This document shows positions 6,287-8,275 of a stretch of 8,275 nucleotides of DNA, piece after piece. The notes under the pieces were generated by a model. The model was not told the origin of the DNA. It saw nothing but the letters and a program-made list of their open reading frames with translations, and did no database searches. Made by a program: the position numbers and the translations under genes. This DNA comes from Candidatus Omnitrophota bacterium (GTDB lineage: Bacteria; Hinthialibacterota; Hinthialibacteria; JAKQFZ01), in NCBI GenBank assembly GCA_029558215.1, contig JAKQFZ010000046.1, positions 1 to 8,275 on the forward strand, written 5' to 3'. The stretch's first letter is position 1. The number at the start of each line of letters is the position of its first letter.

Positions 6287-6946
6287 TCAGAGCGATTCTT
6301 CAAGATCTTGTGGGAGCAAGTGCCGTTGAACTTGGATGTTGAACTCACTCTCCAGAAGAGCGCACGCCTTCTCCACAGAAAGTTGGTTGTAGTTGCTGCA
6401 TTGGAGCAACAAGCCATGCGCAGTCAAGAAAACCGACATGGGTTGACTCTCGGTCAATTCTTCGAAGTTCCTGTCGAGTCGGATCCGTCCTTCCAACGTG
6501 TCCGTATCAAACAAAATGAACGGACGGAACTTGTCATAGTTCCCTTGAACGGCAGTGCATCGAGCCACCAACTCCAAAGGCTCCAAGTCATCACTCAGAG
6601 AGTACTGAGGACAACCTTGGATCTGAAGAAATAGGCTCAGATACGGGATGGTCAGCGCTGCTACTTCTTCGGTGTATCGGAAATCCGAATCTTGCAAGAA
6701 CAGCGGACGTCGCCATGAGTATTCCAAGCCAAGAACCAAGAAATCGCAGCGTGACTTGGTGATAAGAAGATTCTTGGCCTGCTGTCCAACCGCTCCATTT
6801 TGGAAGGTAAACGTCATGAGGAAGTCCTTCGGGAGCGTTGGATACTTCATCATGAAGTACGAGATGCGAGGGTCGAAGTAGACCATCTGCATCGCGATTT
6901 TCTTCACTTGAGTCTGGTCACTGAGATCGGGTGTCTGGTCTCGCAT
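6287..6946 (-). CDS. Uncharacterised soluble protein
   Basis: 219 residues from ATG at 6946-6944, which has GAGG 9 nt upstream. A GTG at 6982 would add 12 residues (MNDLPSSLRINH) but has no SD at proper distance, so I prefer the ATG. No family was recognised. The protein has mixed alpha/beta character with several aromatic and hydrophobic stretches (YFDPRISYFMMKYP at 23-36; LTIPYLSLFLQIQG at 98-111). None is long and uniform enough to call a membrane helix. Cysteines are at 67, 112, 130, 183 and 195. It follows the 109-nt gap, the largest in the window, so it may be the first gene of a sub-operon, or simply continue the same transcript. It ends 41 nt before the next gene. Nothing in the sequence fixes a function. 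Confidence 0.8.
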   Translation of the reverse strand: MRDQTPDLSDQTQVKKIAMQMVYFDPRISYFMMKYPTLPKDFLMTFTFQNGAVGQQAKNLLITKSRCDFLVLGLEYSWRRPLFLQDSDFRYTEEVAALTIPYLSLFLQIQGCPQYSLSDDLEPLELVARCTAVQGNYDKFRPFILFDTDTLEGRIRLDRNFEELTESQPMSVFLTAHGLLLQCSNYNQLSVEKACALLESEFNIQVQRHLLPQDLEESL

Positions 6947-7055
6947 GTGGTTGATCCTCAATGAGGATGGTAGATCATTCACTCGTTGAAATCGAGCACG
7001 AACATCTCTCCAACAACCACACCGATTGGAGAATTTTTATGACTCAATCCACAAG
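6947..7055 (-). other. Intergenic gap, largest in the window
   Basis: 109 nt separate the TAG of the right-hand gene from the preferred ATG at 6946. It holds the palindrome at 6954-6968. I see no convincing -35/-10 pair (a stretch reading CATAAAAAT on the minus strand lacks a spaced partner) and no GC-rich hairpin followed by T residues. If the block has an internal promoter, this is the likeliest place, but the sequence does not show it clearly. Confidence 0.5.
6954..6968. promoter_or_regulatory. Perfect 15-nt palindrome covering the SD of the gene at 6287-6946
   Basis: On the plus strand ATCCTCA, one central A, then TGAGGAT: two 7-nt arms that are exact reverse complements. On the transcript the downstream arm contains the GAGG (6959-6956) used by ATG 6946. 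The palindrome could be a small protein-binding site. As RNA it is a short hairpin whose tight turn would cost one or two pairs. If the GTG at 6982 were used instead, the palindrome would be coding and may be chance. Confidence 0.45.
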
Positions 7056-8275
7056 CTACCCATCTCGATCAAATTGTTGGACAACCCAATCGATTCCGAA
7101 TCCTTTATGTGTTTTTTCCACAAGGCTATCGAGCAGGTCTTTGCTCACCTGATTTTCAAGCAACAATTGCTTCAGGTTTTTGTTCTTGATTGCATACTCT
7201 GAAAAGTATTCAAGATAAGCTTTCTTTGGAATATAGGATCCGTAGAGATTGAAAGTGAGCTGGATTTCACCGTGGTTGATGACTTCCGTACCAGCACTCC
7301 CAATCGATCTGGACACTGGAATGATCAGCGTTTGAGCTGGGTCGAGTGGGGTCTCTGGATTCGACGAACCTGGACCCAAATTGGGAGGCCCCACCAAGAG
7401 TGGTCGCGTGATCACTCCAAGCCAAGTGGGTACGGATGGAATGGCTTCGTAGCTCCCATCACTCTTCTTCTGAATCTTGAGAAATTTTGTGGGTTCTGGA
7501 ACAGGATCTCCAGCATCCACGAACACAGGGACTCCTTCTGGCGGATCGAGTCCCATGTTGTTTCCGCCCCACACCACAACAAATCCAGGTTGATCCGTGT
7601 TCAGTGGCAAGTCCCCACCTGGGTTCAATGTCTCAATGCAGGCTTGATCTAGCAGCCTCTCTCGAATCTGCTCCAGACCGGGGAGGGTGTAGAGGATCAC
7701 GTCGATGCCTTGGCCAGCGAGAAGCACGATCCCATTGATCGGGATGGTACCGTCGCCGCGAGGAGAAGAGCCATTTGGAGCAACGGTCGTGGGTTGCTGA
7801 AAGGTTGATATCTGCAAACCATGTTCGTCAACTTGGGCATTCTCCGGCACGTAACGGTAGTCGGCCCCCATTGACTCAAGTTGCTGATTCAGATCAGAGA
7901 GATCTTGCTGAAATGCATCCGATAGGGTTGCTCCAATGGGAGCCATGTAACTACTGGCCAGTCCAACACTTCGCAAATCCGTATCAATGAGCACATGATC
8001 ACAATCGAACTCTACGCGCACTCCTGCACACATAAGCAAGTATTGGCGGATCAAGTTGGTGTACACGCCATGTCGAAACAGCGCGTTGCCGGTCAGCTTT
8101 CCAACAATGGTCGATGGATTGCTGGGACCACTTCCTTCGGTGTAGGTGGGTGTTGATTGCGCAGCGTCAGCAGCCGCCTTGTTCACCCTTCCGACAGGAA
8201 CCGTGTAGGAGTAGGCATCGGCATCGACGCTGATGACGAGCGCCTTGGGGACGAAGGGGCAACGCAGGACGTAAC
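7056..8275 (-). CDS. Large uncharacterised, probably structural protein (5' end cut by window edge)
   Basis: The frame is open from the right edge to TAG (7058-7056): 405 visible residues, start not in the window. A GTG at 8186 lies in frame, but the coding frame clearly continues upstream of it (FVPKALVISVDADAYSYTVP), so it is probably an internal Val and not the start. Family not recognised. The sequence is rich in short hydrophobic strands separated by Gly/Pro/Asn turns (for example GFVVVWGGNNMG, GIVLLAGQGIDVILYTLPG), suggesting a beta-rich structural protein. The last 60 residues turn helical and charged (NKNLKQLLLENQVSKDLLDSLVEK). There is no transmembrane helix in the visible part and only three or four cysteines. 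It is the only gene in the block ending in TAG; the other complete genes end in TGA. A virion or surface-structure role is inference from composition and context. Confidence 0.85.
   Translation of the reverse strand, partial: YVLRCPFVPKALVISVDADAYSYTVPVGRVNKAAADAAQSTPTYTEGSGPSNPSTIVGKLTGNALFRHGVYTNLIRQYLLMCAGVRVEFDCDHVLIDTDLRSVGLASSYMAPIGATLSDAFQQDLSDLNQQLESMGADYRYVPENAQVDEHGLQISTFQQPTTVAPNGSSPRGDGTIPINGIVLLAGQGIDVILYTLPGLEQIRERLLDQACIETLNPGGDLPLNTDQPGFVVVWGGNNMGLDPPEGVPVFVDAGDPVPEPTKFLKIQKKSDGSYEAIPSVPTWLGVITRPLLVGPPNLGPGSSNPETPLDPAQTLIIPVSRSIGSAGTEVINHGEIQLTFNLYGSYIPKKAYLEYFSEYAIKNKNLKQLLLENQVSKDLLDSLVEKTHKGFGIDWVVQQFDRDG

Noticed and set aside
6975..7001. Mini-ORF MFVLDFNE upstream of the 6287-6946 gene as a leader peptide
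   Set aside because: The GGAG lies only about two bases from its ATG, too close for a normal SD, and there is no attenuator-like structure.
7020..7050. Sigma-70 promoter in the 109-nt gap
   Set aside because: A TAAAAA-like stretch exists on the minus strand, but no -35-like hexamer lies at the right distance.
6972..7071. Possible frameshifted extension of the right-hand gene, ending SHKNSPIGVVVGEMFVLDFNE
   Set aside because: The -1 frame stays open for about 29 codons past the TAG and looks somewhat protein-like. There is no clear slippery site and it is short enough to be chance.
8184..8186. GTG as the start of the right-hand gene
   Set aside because: The frame continues upstream to the window edge with protein-like sequence and no stop, so GTG is more likely an internal valine codon.

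Overview
All the convincing genes in this window lie on the minus strand and read right to left as one tightly packed block. There are eight: six complete and one cut by each window edge. Junctions range from a 4-bp ATGA overlap to gaps of 12-41 nt, with one larger gap of 109 nt. Every internal gene whose start can be judged has a purine-rich Shine-Dalgarno (SD) core (AAGGAG, AAGGA, GAGGA or GAGG) 7-9 nt before ATG. That points to a bacterium, or a virus or mobile element of one. G+C looks close to half by eye. No RNA gene, CRISPR array, transposase, integrase, replication gene or clear terminator was seen. No enzyme was recognised, and no taxon can be named.

Layout in transcription order (right to left): a large, apparently beta-rich protein running off the right edge (7056-8275); a 109-nt gap with a perfect palindrome; two unrecognised soluble proteins (6287-6946 and 5202-6245); four consecutive proteins with a C-terminal membrane segment (3787-5184, 3043-3774, 2035-3030, 489-2000); and, overlapping the last by 4 bp, a small membrane protein with a peptidoglycan-binding-like domain (1-492, running off the left edge).

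The five left-hand proteins look built from one kit. None has an N-terminal signal peptide. Four begin with M-L-x-R-P or the close variant MHLHRP. All have a single transmembrane helix near the C-terminus, entered through a Lys/Ser stretch (KKSS, KKSN, KKMSN, KSSTR). Three leave the membrane through WMSK, and four carry an S/N-N-P motif in the tail. Three share a cysteine module with near-fixed spacing. Between 2035-3030 and 3787-5184 that module and its membrane entry are almost identical in DNA: 10 differences over 278 bp.

My reading (inference, not proof) is that this is a structural or envelope-assembly locus that displays different domains on a common membrane anchor. It could be the membrane-protein cluster of an unusual bacterial virus, for instance one with a membrane-containing virion, or a cell-envelope apparatus. 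The peptidoglycan-binding-like domain fits something acting at the cell wall. No capsid, packaging ATPase, portal or secretion ATPase is visible here, so this assignment depends on sequence outside the window.
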